Of a stretch of DNA of 15,723 nucleotides, positions 1 through 6,993 are shown piece after piece (positions within the stretch are counted from its first letter, which is position 1; each line of letters opens with the position of its first letter). The position numbers and the translations under genes were made by a program. This stretch comes from an uncultured Gemmatimonadaceae bacterium (GTDB lineage: Bacteria; Gemmatimonadota; Gemmatimonadetes; Gemmatimonadales; Gemmatimonadaceae): the NCBI GenBank assembly GCA_955652635.1, contig CATPBN010000145.1:1-15723 (forward strand). Direction: 5' to 3'. The notes beneath the pieces were generated by a model. The model was not told where the DNA came from. It ran no database searches and saw only the letters and a list, made by a program, of their open reading frames with translations.

Positions 1-489
1 CCGGTGGACCTTGTCGGGGACCCATCCGTAGCGCTCCATCAGGTGCTCTACCAGCCGGACGTAGCTCCGCTGCGCCTCATCCACCTGTGCCTGCCACTCC
101 TTCTCGAGGATCTCGTCTCCGACGATCGCCGGAGGAACCACGAAGTTCGCCTGCGACTCGTCGACGTACCTCTGACTGAGTTGGCTGTAGGCGAATCCGG
201 CCCGGTGCCGCACCAGCTCGTGGGTCAGCGACCGGCTCACCCCTTCGAGGAGAAGCGAGTAGTTCGCGTGCTCGAGCACGCTTCCATGCCCCTGCTTCTT
301 GATGTTCTCCAAGTACTCCCGGGTCGCGCGGCTCGCTGGATTCTTCTGACTCATGTAGCAGAGTCGCCCGGCGAACTCTGCGAGCTTCTCGCCATCGGTG
401 CTCTCACCGAGCCAGTGCACCTTGAGATGATCGGGCTCGAGAAAGGTCGGGCGCGAGAGGAGAGATAAGACTGGCTCTGTGTAGTACAA
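1..489 (-). CDS. thyX: FAD-dependent thymidylate synthase ThyX (3' part beyond left edge)
   Basis: Flavin-dependent thymidylate synthase, which makes dTMP from dUMP using methylene-tetrahydrofolate and NAD(P)H via FAD. The minus-strand frame gives 163 residues before the edge. These include the ThyX signature RHRAGFAYSQLSQRY at about residues 93-107, preceded by HGSVLEHA, a typical substrate/flavin-binding stretch, and followed by the VDESQANFVVPP region. The C-terminal part (family proteins are usually about 220-300 aa) lies outside. The signature has eight residues between RHR and the SQRY serine, whereas the published consensus RHRx7S has seven. The start is uncertain: the frame is open well upstream of 489 and no ATG lies in a suitable place. 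TTG at 489 is the best choice, although no clear Shine-Dalgarno precedes it. It follows the FAD oxidase gene after about 120 bases and may have its own promoter. Family assignment is secure; the start is not. Confidence 0.93.
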   Translation of the reverse strand, partial: MYYTEPVLSLLSRPTFLEPDHLKVHWLGESTDGEKLAEFAGRLCYMSQKNPASRATREYLENIKKQGHGSVLEHANYSLLLEGVSRSLTHELVRHRAGFAYSQLSQRYVDESQANFVVPPAIVGDEILEKEWQAQVDEAQRSYVRLVEHLMERYGWVPDKVHR

Positions 490-496
490 GGAAATT

Positions 497-522
497 TTCG
501 GTGAAGGGAAACTACAACCGAA
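497..522. repeat. Inverted repeat in the thyX leader
   Basis: Perfect 6-base arms TTCGGT and ACCGAA are separated by 14 bases, about 8 bases upstream of the proposed thyX start. The arm centres are 20 bases apart, about two helical turns, which would suit a dimeric regulator. It could also be a weak RNA hairpin or chance. No good -35/-10 pair is visible for thyX in the surrounding gap (490-609). Confidence 0.25.
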
Positions 523-609
523 GACTACCTGCCAGGGGCTGTCGGCGGGCCGGCCGTGGGCTGCGGGCTTCAAACTCCGTGGCGCTCAACTTCGGCGAGC
601 GGCAGAAAG

Positions 610-2247
610 CTAAGACGAACCGCGGATCAAGGACAGCCGGAATTGATCGTATGCTCGGGTCTTCACCAGGCTGTCGAGCGCTGCTCGCGCCTCTCGCGGG
701 AGCGGAGGAAGCAAAGGATCGTACTTGATGTCCTCGATCGGCTTCTGGTTGGGAAGCGGGACCTTCACTCCGGGGTTGAAGATATTCGCGGGATCGAAGG
801 CTTTTTTCACCAGCGCAAACGCCCGCAGAGCGTCCTTGTGCCAGACTCGATCGAGCAAGGGCGTGCGGAGACGGCCATCGCCGTGCTCGCCGGTGAGCGT
901 CCCTCCGAGCCGGGCCGTGAGGGCGACGACGTCGTCGAGAAGGCCGTTGACCTTTTCGCGCCAATCCGACTCCCGCACGTCCACGAGCGGATTCACGTGA
1001 ACATGAGCATCGCCCGCGTGTCCGAAGATGACTCCGCTCACGTGTCGTGCGGAAAGCGACTGCCGCACGCCTTCTATGTATTCGGGCAGTCGCGGTAGCG
1101 GCACCGCGCCGTCCTCTATGAACTGCATCGACGTCGACTGATCCAGCGCGGCGAGGATTGGGCTCGCTGCGTGACGGAGCTCCCAGAGATCGAGCTCCCT
1201 CTCGCGCGTCAGCGCGATATCGACGTCCATCGCTCCAGCGCCCTTGAAAGCGATGGCGAGATCTTCCGCACCCGCGGCTGCCGCTTCGGCGCTCCCACCT
1301 TCGACCTCGGCCAGGAGAATGGCCGCCGCACCTTCCATCCTTTCGCGGAGCACCGGATCCGCGTTTGGAGCGCTCGCGGCATAAGCGAGAAAGGTTCGGT
1401 CGAGAAGCTCACACGCGCTGGCCCCGGCATCGACAGCCATCATGGCGGCTGCGGTCGCTTCTTCCAGCGAGGAGAAAGAGCCGACCACGCTGCTCGTCGC
1501 CGCCGGCAGCGGAGAAAGGGAGAACTGGATTCCGACGATGATTACCAGCGTGCCCTCGCTGCCCACGAGCAGATCGACGAGGTCTGCGTTGGTGGCGTAC
1601 TCATGGACGGCGTAGCCGGAAGACTCCTTACGAACACCCGGGTGAAGGACGGGTCGGCGCTTGTCTATCGCGACTATCTCTCCGTGTGCGTCACGAAGGA
1701 ACCGGGCGATGGCACCGACGCGTTTGGGGGCTGTCTCCCCACGCGTGATGACTTCCCGATCACCGTCGCTGAAGACGCAGTCGAGCGCGTTCACCCAGGC
1801 ACGCGTGGATCCGTAGTGAAGAGTATGAGCACCCGACGCATTCGTAGAAACCATTCCGCCAAGAGTGCAGAAGGTCCCACTCGACGGATCGACGGGCAGC
1901 CGGAGGCCGCGCTTTCTTGCCGCGACATCCAAGGTCGACCAGAGAACACCCGGGTCGGCCCACACCGTTCGCCCCCTCTCGTCGAATTTACCGAGGCGGT
2001 TGATGCGAGAGAGATCGACGATGACGCCTTTCCCGATCGCGCCGCCCGACATACTGCTACCCGAGCCGCGCGGAATCAGCCTCGCTCCGGTCTCTGCCGC
2101 CCATCTCACCAACATCACTACATCGTCCGCATCTGCGGGTACCGCTACTGCTGTCGGAATCACGCGCGCGATTCCTGCCGCTTCAGAATAAACTGCGCGG
2201 GCGAGCTCGTCTTCGCGGTACGCCCCGCGAAATCCTGGTGGAGTCAC
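610..2247 (-). CDS. FAD-linked oxidase, GlcD / D-lactate dehydrogenase type
   Basis: Cytoplasmic or membrane-associated flavoprotein that probably oxidises a 2-hydroxy acid such as glycolate or D-lactate. The 545 residues show both domains of the family. The N-terminal PCMH-type FAD-binding domain has PRGSGSSMSGG (about 59-69) and then GGMVSTNASGAHTLHYGSTR. The C-terminal FAD-oxidase domain has FGHAGDAHVHVNP (about 408-420, metal/substrate-binding histidines), GEHGDGR (about 453-459) and the closing PANIFNPG. Length matches stand-alone GlcD proteins. The 4Fe-4S GlcF-like domain fused on in some homologues is absent, and no GlcE or GlcF gene lies nearby, so the electron acceptor is unknown. 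The start is GTG at 2247 with no Shine-Dalgarno; it overlaps the stop of an 11-codon mini-ORF that links it to the upstream dehydrogenase gene. The exact substrate cannot be told from sequence. Confidence 0.9.
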   Translation of the reverse strand: MTPPGFRGAYREDELARAVYSEAAGIARVIPTAVAVPADADDVVMLVRWAAETGARLIPRGSGSSMSGGAIGKGVIVDLSRINRLGKFDERGRTVWADPGVLWSTLDVAARKRGLRLPVDPSSGTFCTLGGMVSTNASGAHTLHYGSTRAWVNALDCVFSDGDREVITRGETAPKRVGAIARFLRDAHGEIVAIDKRRPVLHPGVRKESSGYAVHEYATNADLVDLLVGSEGTLVIIVGIQFSLSPLPAATSSVVGSFSSLEEATAAAMMAVDAGASACELLDRTFLAYAASAPNADPVLRERMEGAAAILLAEVEGGSAEAAAAGAEDLAIAFKGAGAMDVDIALTRERELDLWELRHAASPILAALDQSTSMQFIEDGAVPLPRLPEYIEGVRQSLSARHVSGVIFGHAGDAHVHVNPLVDVRESDWREKVNGLLDDVVALTARLGGTLTGEHGDGRLRTPLLDRVWHKDALRAFALVKKAFDPANIFNPGVKVPLPNQKPIEDIKYDPLLPPLPREARAALDSLVKTRAYDQFRLSLIRGSS

Positions 2248-2279
2248 AACGCGGCGACGCCGTCCACCGGGGCGAGCAT
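2244..2279 (-). CDS. 11-codon mini-ORF bridging two genes (possible coupling peptide)
   Basis: The upstream dehydrogenase gene ends in TGATG, so its stop shares one base with an ATG. That ATG opens the 11-residue frame MLAPVDGVAAL, whose own stop overlaps the GTG start of the FAD oxidase (TTGTGA). The arrangement would let ribosomes terminate and restart twice without a Shine-Dalgarno. Alternatively it is the real N-terminus of the oxidase broken by a frameshift, or chance. No function for the peptide itself is implied. Confidence 0.35.
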   Translation of the reverse strand: MLAPVDGVAAL

Positions 2280-3166
2280 CAGAGCCCGAGGCTGCTTACG
2301 CGCGGAGGATTCACCGAATAATCGTAGAATCCCTTTCCGGATTTCTTGCCGAGCATCCCCGCGAGCACCATGCGCTTGAGCAGTGGCGGGGGAGCGTATC
2401 GCTGGTCGCGATACTCGGCGAACATGATCTCCGCGATCTTATAGGCCGTATCCAGGCCTACGAAATCCAAAAGAGTAAATGGTCCCATTGGGTGGCCGGC
2501 CCCCAATTGCATTCCCTTGTCGATGTCCTCGACGGACGCGACGTTGGACTCCAGCGCGTTGATGGCGTCGAGCATGTACGGGATAAGCAGAAGGTTTACC
2601 ACGAATCCCGAGTTGTCCTTCGCTCTGATCGGCTCCTTGCCCAGCGCCTTCACAAACCTGATGGCCCGCTGCTCCGTGTCTTCACTGGTGGTAATCGTGC
2701 GGACGACTTCCACGAGCTTCATGGACGGTACCGGATTGAAGAAGTGGAGACCCAGCATTCGATCGGGGCGCCCGCTCGCTGTCGCCATGGCGATGATGGT
2801 CAGGCTCGAGGTGTTCGAGGCAAAAATAGCATCGGGCCTGGCGATCTCGTTCAATTGGGACCAGAGAGTGTTCTTCACAGCGAGATCTTCGACGACGGCC
2901 TCGATGAAAAGATCAGAATCGGTAAGCTGCTTCACGTCAGTCACGAACCGCAGATTCTTCAGCGCGGTGTCGCGCTGGGCCTCCGTCGTCTTCCCGCGCT
3001 CAATGCCCCTGGTGAGGGATTTCTCGATGGACTGTCGCGCTCTTGCGGAGAGTGCGTCGGAGACCTCGCGAACGATGGTTGGGAATCCGGCGGTGGCCGA
3101 TACCTGCGCGATTCCACTCCCCATTAGTCCGCCGCCAAGGACGCCGACCTTTTTTATCTCTTTCAT
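2279..3166 (-). CDS. hbd: 3-hydroxyacyl-CoA dehydrogenase (3-hydroxybutyryl-CoA dehydrogenase type)
   Basis: NAD(P)-dependent, (S)-specific oxidoreductase interconverting 3-hydroxyacyl-CoA and 3-oxoacyl-CoA in beta-oxidation or butyrate/butanol-type pathways. The 295-residue length equals the short, single-function Hbd class rather than the FadB fusion. The N-terminal Rossmann fold shows GVLGGGLMGSGIA (8-20). Catalytic motifs are ASNTSS (116-121), HFFNPVPSMKLVEVV (141-155, with the His-Glu dyad H141/E153) and KDNSGFVVN. The C-terminal dimerisation domain carries GHPMGPFTLLDFVGLDT and KSGKGFYDY. The ATG at 3166 overlaps the stop of the preceding gene (ATGA), so translation is probably coupled. 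The thiolase two genes upstream supplies the matching 3-oxoacyl-CoA step. Chain-length preference is not visible. The family is certain; the symbol is the conventional one for this size class. Confidence 0.92.
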   Translation of the reverse strand: MKEIKKVGVLGGGLMGSGIAQVSATAGFPTIVREVSDALSARARQSIEKSLTRGIERGKTTEAQRDTALKNLRFVTDVKQLTDSDLFIEAVVEDLAVKNTLWSQLNEIARPDAIFASNTSSLTIIAMATASGRPDRMLGLHFFNPVPSMKLVEVVRTITTSEDTEQRAIRFVKALGKEPIRAKDNSGFVVNLLLIPYMLDAINALESNVASVEDIDKGMQLGAGHPMGPFTLLDFVGLDTAYKIAEIMFAEYRDQRYAPPPLLKRMVLAGMLGKKSGKGFYDYSVNPPRVSSLGL

Positions 3167-3978
3167 CTTCCTCGTAAGCGTGGCCGTGTAAACTCACCGT
3201 GCTCGAGCCTGTCGAGCACTTGCTCCAGCGCGAGCTGCACTCCCGACAGAACAGTACGGTGGCTGCGTGCGACCTTGTAAGCGCCGGCCGTGCCGCCCGC
3301 AAATGGAACCATGGCCGCGCCTGCTGCGATCAGAATCGGTAGATGCGCGATGACGAGCCCAAGACCAACGAGACCTCCAGCTACGCCGCCGGCGCCTACG
3401 AGCAGCCCGCCAAATCCGACCCGTCTCGAGCGACTCGGATGAATGTCAGCATCAAGGCGCACTACCGCACGCGTGGAATCAACGGGAAGAACCGTCGCCG
3501 AAACCTGTCTCGCATCTACCAAATAGTAGGCATGTCCACTGAGGTTCACAGTTCTTCGCAGCTTGCCGAACAACCCGCGCTGCGGTTCCCAGGTGATGCG
3601 ATCGGAGAATCGGCGCTGAACCTGGAGACATTCCTCCCGCTGCATCCAGGAATCGATGGCGGCAAGCACATCGCGCGGGGTTCCAGGAACGGTCCTTGTC
3701 GCCGTCGCGAATCCGGCGCCGGCGATCTGGGCGACTAGTCCCCGTTCCTCGGGGACATTGATGCGCGTTCGTTCTTCGGCCAGCGCCTGATTTATGGTGG
3801 CGGCATTGAGGCCGACTTCGTTTCCTATGTCGAGGAGCTGACTCTCGGTGATGAGATCACTGGAATCAGGGAGCGCGCCAGCGCCCTGGAGCTCCGCCGC
3901 CCGTGCGAGAACCCGCTCGAGAGCCTGTCTGTCGAGCAGCGTCTGTCGTGCGGGGAGCGAAGACTTCTCATCGGCCAT
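3163..3978 (-). CDS. Unknown protein with two C-terminal membrane segments
   Basis: I do not recognise a characterised family. The 271 residues divide into three parts. A soluble N-terminus (about 15-70) contains a helical stretch of the form LDRQALERVLARAAELQ followed by ITESQLLDIGNEVGLN, which reads like a small helical ligand- or protein-binding module. A middle region (about 90-180) is probably beta-rich. A Gly/Ala-rich pair of hydrophobic segments (about 188-210 and 213-235) would form a hairpin in the inner membrane, followed by a basic tail (RPRLRGR). The ATG at 3978 has no Shine-Dalgarno but lies six bases after a TATAAT, so the gene may be read from a leaderless transcript as well as from the operon. 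Its stop overlaps the start of the dehydrogenase gene. A membrane role is inferred only from hydrophobicity. Confidence 0.8.
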   Translation of the reverse strand: MADEKSSLPARQTLLDRQALERVLARAAELQGAGALPDSSDLITESQLLDIGNEVGLNAATINQALAEERTRINVPEERGLVAQIAGAGFATATRTVPGTPRDVLAAIDSWMQREECLQVQRRFSDRITWEPQRGLFGKLRRTVNLSGHAYYLVDARQVSATVLPVDSTRAVVRLDADIHPSRSRRVGFGGLLVGAGGVAGGLVGLGLVIAHLPILIAAGAAMVPFAGGTAGAYKVARSHRTVLSGVQLALEQVLDRLEHGEFTRPRLRGR

Positions 3979-3994
3979 GCAGAATTATATCTGC
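3979..3994 (-). promoter_or_regulatory. Perfect inverted repeat around TATAAT, possible leaderless promoter
   Basis: The whole 16-base gap between the lipoprotein stop and the next start is GCAGA-TATAAT-TCTGC on the minus strand: 5-base arms enclosing a consensus -10 box (3984-3989). The A of the ATG at 3978 lies six bases after the box, where transcription would begin, so the product would be leaderless. The -35 region (GTACTC at about 17 bases spacing) is poor. No Shine-Dalgarno sits at the usual distance; a GGAGGG is 20 or more bases away. Confidence 0.4.
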
Positions 3995-5113
3995 TTAAAT
4001 CCCTCCGAGTACCACATCGAGCTGACGGGTAAGTGCGTCCCGGATCGTATCCGGCAGCGCAAACGTCGCCGTGAACGTCGCCTGCAGGTTCGCGCCAGGC
4101 GCCCGATTCACCGAGTTGAGGTAGTAGCGCATGTATCCGTCGACGAGCTCTGGCGAGGTTCGTTGAAGGAGAAGCGCTCCGCCGCGAACGGCCGCCGCGC
4201 TCTGGTAGCGCTCTCCGATTCCGCTTCGGGCCTGCTCCGGCGTGATGTTGTCCTTCACCGCGGTACTGGCAATACCGGACACTGCTTCGTGCGAGATAAC
4301 ATAGATCGCTTGCGCCGCGTCGTTCGGGCGGTCGGGGAAGGACACGGTGAACGTGTTCGCCTGCTTTCCGTTCGTCAGCGATCGTCCTTCGCCGTCCAAT
4401 GGCAGGGATAGCAGGACATCCCCCTGGGCCTGCTGCGTGTTGTTCAGGAATCGCTGGATCCTCGGCCGATATTTGCTCTGCCAGAGCGTATCCACCAGAT
4501 CGAGGACATTTCTGCGCTCGCGTTGCTGCTCGCCCCAGTACGAGTGATAGAACTTGTCGCTCTCGTCGGTGAGGGATTGCATGAAGAGGCGAAACCAGTC
4601 GCGATCTGCCGCGGTCGGGAAATAGGCGGCGAGAAAGGCGATTGCGCCCGCCTGCTGCTGGGACGACGCAGCACGCGGGTCTCCTCCCGCTCGGATAAAT
4701 AGATCGGCTACCTGCGACATCTCGGCCCATGAGGAAAAAGAGAGCGGCACGAACTGGGCGTTGACCAGCTGTGGATTGGCCGCGAGTCGGGCGCGAAGCC
4801 GGTCGCGATTCGCGTCGAGCTGCGTCACCACGTTCGCTCTGTTTTTCAGGACGATCATGCTGGTGCTGTACCCGCGCTTGAAAAACGGGACGAAGGTCGT
4901 GTCTTCCTGTAGCAGCGCGAAACCGTGCAGCCAGAGGTCCACGTGCTCACGCGTCTTGATCGGCCAGACGGCGTTCGGCGCGCCGGCGGTTTGATCGGCC
5001 GGCCCAGCGCCGCCGTTCGTTGCAGTCCCGCCTGCACCTCCTCCAACCGATGCGCACGAGGCCAAAATCGTGGCGGCGCTTGCCACCGCAAATATCCGAA
5101 TCAGCTGCGTCAT
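3995..5113 (-). CDS. Unknown lipoprotein
   Basis: An exported lipoprotein of 372 residues with no recognised family. The start is placed at ATG 5113, not at an upstream in-frame codon at 5161, because it gives a clean type II signal peptide (MTQLIRIFAVASAATILAS then C20) and follows a good Shine-Dalgarno (AGAGGAAG at 5117-5124). A Gly-rich linker (about 23-45) separates the lipid anchor from a mixed helical globular domain. That domain contains KYRPRIQRFLN and a YVISHEAVSGIA segment. The His-Glu pair there recalls zinc peptidases, but the second histidine of HExxH is missing, so I do not call it a protease. It lies between the thiolase (31-base gap) and the two-TM protein (16-base gap) and is probably cotranscribed. 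Membrane destination is not clear from the residues after C20 (ASVGG). Confidence 0.82.
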   Translation of the reverse strand: MTQLIRIFAVASAATILASCASVGGGAGGTATNGGAGPADQTAGAPNAVWPIKTREHVDLWLHGFALLQEDTTFVPFFKRGYSTSMIVLKNRANVVTQLDANRDRLRARLAANPQLVNAQFVPLSFSSWAEMSQVADLFIRAGGDPRAASSQQQAGAIAFLAAYFPTAADRDWFRLFMQSLTDESDKFYHSYWGEQQRERRNVLDLVDTLWQSKYRPRIQRFLNNTQQAQGDVLLSLPLDGEGRSLTNGKQANTFTVSFPDRPNDAAQAIYVISHEAVSGIASTAVKDNITPEQARSGIGERYQSAAAVRGGALLLQRTSPELVDGYMRYYLNSVNRAPGANLQATFTATFALPDTIRDALTRQLDVVLGGI

Positions 5114-5144
5114 AATCTTCCTCTTTCGCTCCGACCAGCTCGGT

Positions 5145-6353
5145 CTAATGTATGGACTCAAGCACCACGGCTATTCCCTGACCGCCGCCGATGCACGCGG
5201 TTCCCAGGCCGTAGCGTTTTCCCTGCGCACGCAACGCATGCAGTAGATGGGCCGTGATTCTCGCTCCGGACGCTGCAAGCGGATGACTCAACGCGATCGC
5301 TCCTCCGTGTACGTTCAGTTTCTCTCGCGGTAGCGACAGCTCGCGCTCGACGGCACACGTCTGCGCCGCAAAGGCTTCGTTCACCTCGATCAGATCCATA
5401 TCGTCGATGGAGAGACCAGCTTTAGCGAGTGCGGCCTTGGATGCGGGCACCGGTCCGATGCCCATGACCGCGGGATCGACACCCACTACTCCCCATGAAA
5501 CCAACCGTCCCAGGGGCTTGAGTCCCCGGTCGTGCGCGAATTTTTCGCTCGCGATTACCAGCGCGGCAGCTCCGTCGCCGATCCCGGATGCGTTTCCAGC
5601 AGTGACGATCCCCCCCTTTCGAAAGGCGGGCTTGAGTGCGGCGAGCTTCTCGGCCGAAGTGTCCGGACGCATGTGCTCGTCCCTCGCGAGCTCATCGACC
5701 TTTCCGGTTTTCGGGTTGGGAATGGGAACAGGCACGACTTCGTCGTCGAACACTCCTTCATCCCACGCCGCTTTGGAGAGCTGCTGCGATCTCAGCGCGA
5801 ACTCGTCGACGCAGCCGCGATCGAGCTTGTATAGCTCGGCGAGGTTCTCGGCGGTCTCGGCCATTCCAAGTCCGACGTACGAATCGGTGAGCCCCTCCCA
5901 GAGAACGTCCTCCATGACCGGGGCCCTACCGAGCGGCGTTCCCCACCGCAGGCCGCGAGTGACGTGCGGAGCCTGCGACATCGACTCGGCACCGCCGACG
6001 AGACAAAGCTCGGCGTCGCCGAGAATTATTTCCTGCGCTCCACTCACCACTGCCTGAAAGCCGGAACCGCACAACCGATTCAGCGTTAGGGCCGAAGTCT
6101 CCTGGCGCAATCCGCTCTTGAGCGCAACGTGCCGCGCGAAGTAGATCGAGTCCTTGGTGGTGTAAAGAACGTTGCCGAAGATTGTCTGGGAAATGTCGGT
6201 GGCAGCGACTCCAGCTCGCTCGATCGCCGCCTTCGACGCATGGACCGCCAGATCGACTGGAGAGAAATCCTTCAGCTTGCCGCCGAAGGTGCCGAATGGA
6301 GTCCGGACCGCGGAAAGGAAGACGACGCTTCCGGATGCTGCGCGCGCGGTCAT
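5145..6353 (-). CDS. Acetyl-CoA C-acetyltransferase (thiolase)
   Basis: Thiolase, condensing two acetyl-CoA to acetoacetyl-CoA or cleaving 3-oxoacyl-CoA; likely partner of the dehydrogenase downstream in the same operon. The 402 residues cover the full family length. The nucleophile is C95 in LNRLCGSGFQAV, VNEAFA is present, the catalytic histidine is H357 in GGAIALSHPLAASG, and the general acid/base is C387 in GTACIGGGQG. The histidine motif departs from the usual GHPxGxSG: serine replaces the glycine before H357, and alanine replaces the glycine in the following loop. The ATG at 6353 is preceded by GAGG seven bases upstream, and the gene starts 16 bases after the zinc-ribbon gene. Biosynthetic (AtoB/PhaA) and degradative (FadA-like) roles cannot be separated by sequence reading alone; stand-alone length and context favour the former. 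Confidence 0.92.
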   Translation of the reverse strand: MTARAASGSVVFLSAVRTPFGTFGGKLKDFSPVDLAVHASKAAIERAGVAATDISQTIFGNVLYTTKDSIYFARHVALKSGLRQETSALTLNRLCGSGFQAVVSGAQEIILGDAELCLVGGAESMSQAPHVTRGLRWGTPLGRAPVMEDVLWEGLTDSYVGLGMAETAENLAELYKLDRGCVDEFALRSQQLSKAAWDEGVFDDEVVPVPIPNPKTGKVDELARDEHMRPDTSAEKLAALKPAFRKGGIVTAGNASGIGDGAAALVIASEKFAHDRGLKPLGRLVSWGVVGVDPAVMGIGPVPASKAALAKAGLSIDDMDLIEVNEAFAAQTCAVERELSLPREKLNVHGGAIALSHPLAASGARITAHLLHALRAQGKRYGLGTACIGGGQGIAVVLESIH

Positions 6354-6369
6354 CGTCAGCCTCGGCGGA

Positions 6370-6993
6370 TTACGATTTCTTTCCGCAATTGACGCAGAAC
6401 TTCCACACCGGATCGAGCTCCGCGCCGCATCCTTCGCAATGCTTGGCCGCGAGATTCTGACCGCAGTGCGGGCAGTAGATCACCGGCCTGCCCTGGGGAA
6501 GAGTGCCACCGCAAAAGCGACAGCCCTCGGACTGTTCCATCGTCGAGATCGATGGAACCGAGAAGGTCGTGCTGTCGGTCGATCCGTTGCCGCCGGTAGC
6601 GCCGGTTGCCAGCGTTCCGACCGAATATCCGCCCGCGTTCTGGGTTGGGATCGAGACCCCAAGCTTCTGCACGGCACCAGGGACGAGAGAGATTCGTGTC
6701 TCAGCGTAGTCGCGAAACGCGCCGAGATCCGGATGCTGGGAGGCCAATTCCTCCTTCAGCCGGTCCTGCATCGACTGATCGGCGCGAACGTATCCGTTCT
6801 CTCCGGCCAGCAGCCGCATCACCGCTGCTTCGTAATCCTGATTCGTTTCTATGCCGAGATCGCGGCGGTAGTGTCTGTAGGGAACGAGAGTGTCGTACAG
6901 CTCCTGCACGGTGAACGGCACGCTCAGATATTCAGCGTGCCCGTTCCGGATGTTGTGCACCAGTCGCTGAAACAGTCGGTCTAGGTCGTCCAT
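6370..6993 (-). CDS. Double zinc-ribbon protein of unknown function
   Basis: A 207-residue protein with an unfamiliar N-terminal domain and two complete zinc ribbons at the C-terminus. The first ribbon uses C158, C161, C174 and C177 (CRFC...CPHC); the second uses C186, C189, C200 and C203 (CEGC...CVNC). Such paired ribbons usually bind nucleic acid or proteins and are common in small regulatory or scaffold proteins. The N-terminal part (1-105) is charged and helical (LFQRLVHNIRNG, FTVQELYDTLVPYRHYRRDLGI) and may bind a partner. A Gly/Ser/Thr-rich linker (about 120-150) joins the two. No membrane segment or signal peptide is present. Its start overlaps the end of the RNase H-like gene by 13 bases, which implies coupled synthesis. 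No specific function is proposed. Confidence 0.82.
   Translation of the reverse strand: MDDLDRLFQRLVHNIRNGHAEYLSVPFTVQELYDTLVPYRHYRRDLGIETNQDYEAAVMRLLAGENGYVRADQSMQDRLKEELASQHPDLGAFRDYAETRISLVPGAVQKLGVSIPTQNAGGYSVGTLATGATGGNGSTDSTTFSVPSISTMEQSEGCRFCGGTLPQGRPVIYCPHCGQNLAAKHCEGCGAELDPVWKFCVNCGKKS

Noticed and set aside
540..575. G+C-rich palindromic stretch around GGGCCGGCC as a terminator for the FAD oxidase gene
   Set aside because: The arms are short and no T-run follows on the minus strand, so chance in G+C-rich sequence is likelier.
1171..2379. 402-codon open frame on the plus strand
   Set aside because: It is antisense to the FAD oxidase gene with its intact family motifs; the product is low-complexity and Arg-rich.
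3825..4730. 301-codon open frame on the minus strand
   Set aside because: It is an alternate frame of the lipoprotein gene. The lipoprotein frame has a signal peptide and Shine-Dalgarno, and this one is Arg/Ser-rich without motifs.
5114..5161. Longer N-terminus for the lipoprotein starting at 5161
   Set aside because: It would put 16 charged residues before the lipoprotein signal and overlap the thiolase end. ATG 5113 has a good Shine-Dalgarno and a standard signal peptide.
6172..6984. 270-codon open frame on the plus strand
   Set aside because: It covers the antisense of the thiolase start and the zinc-ribbon gene; no motifs and no ribosome site.
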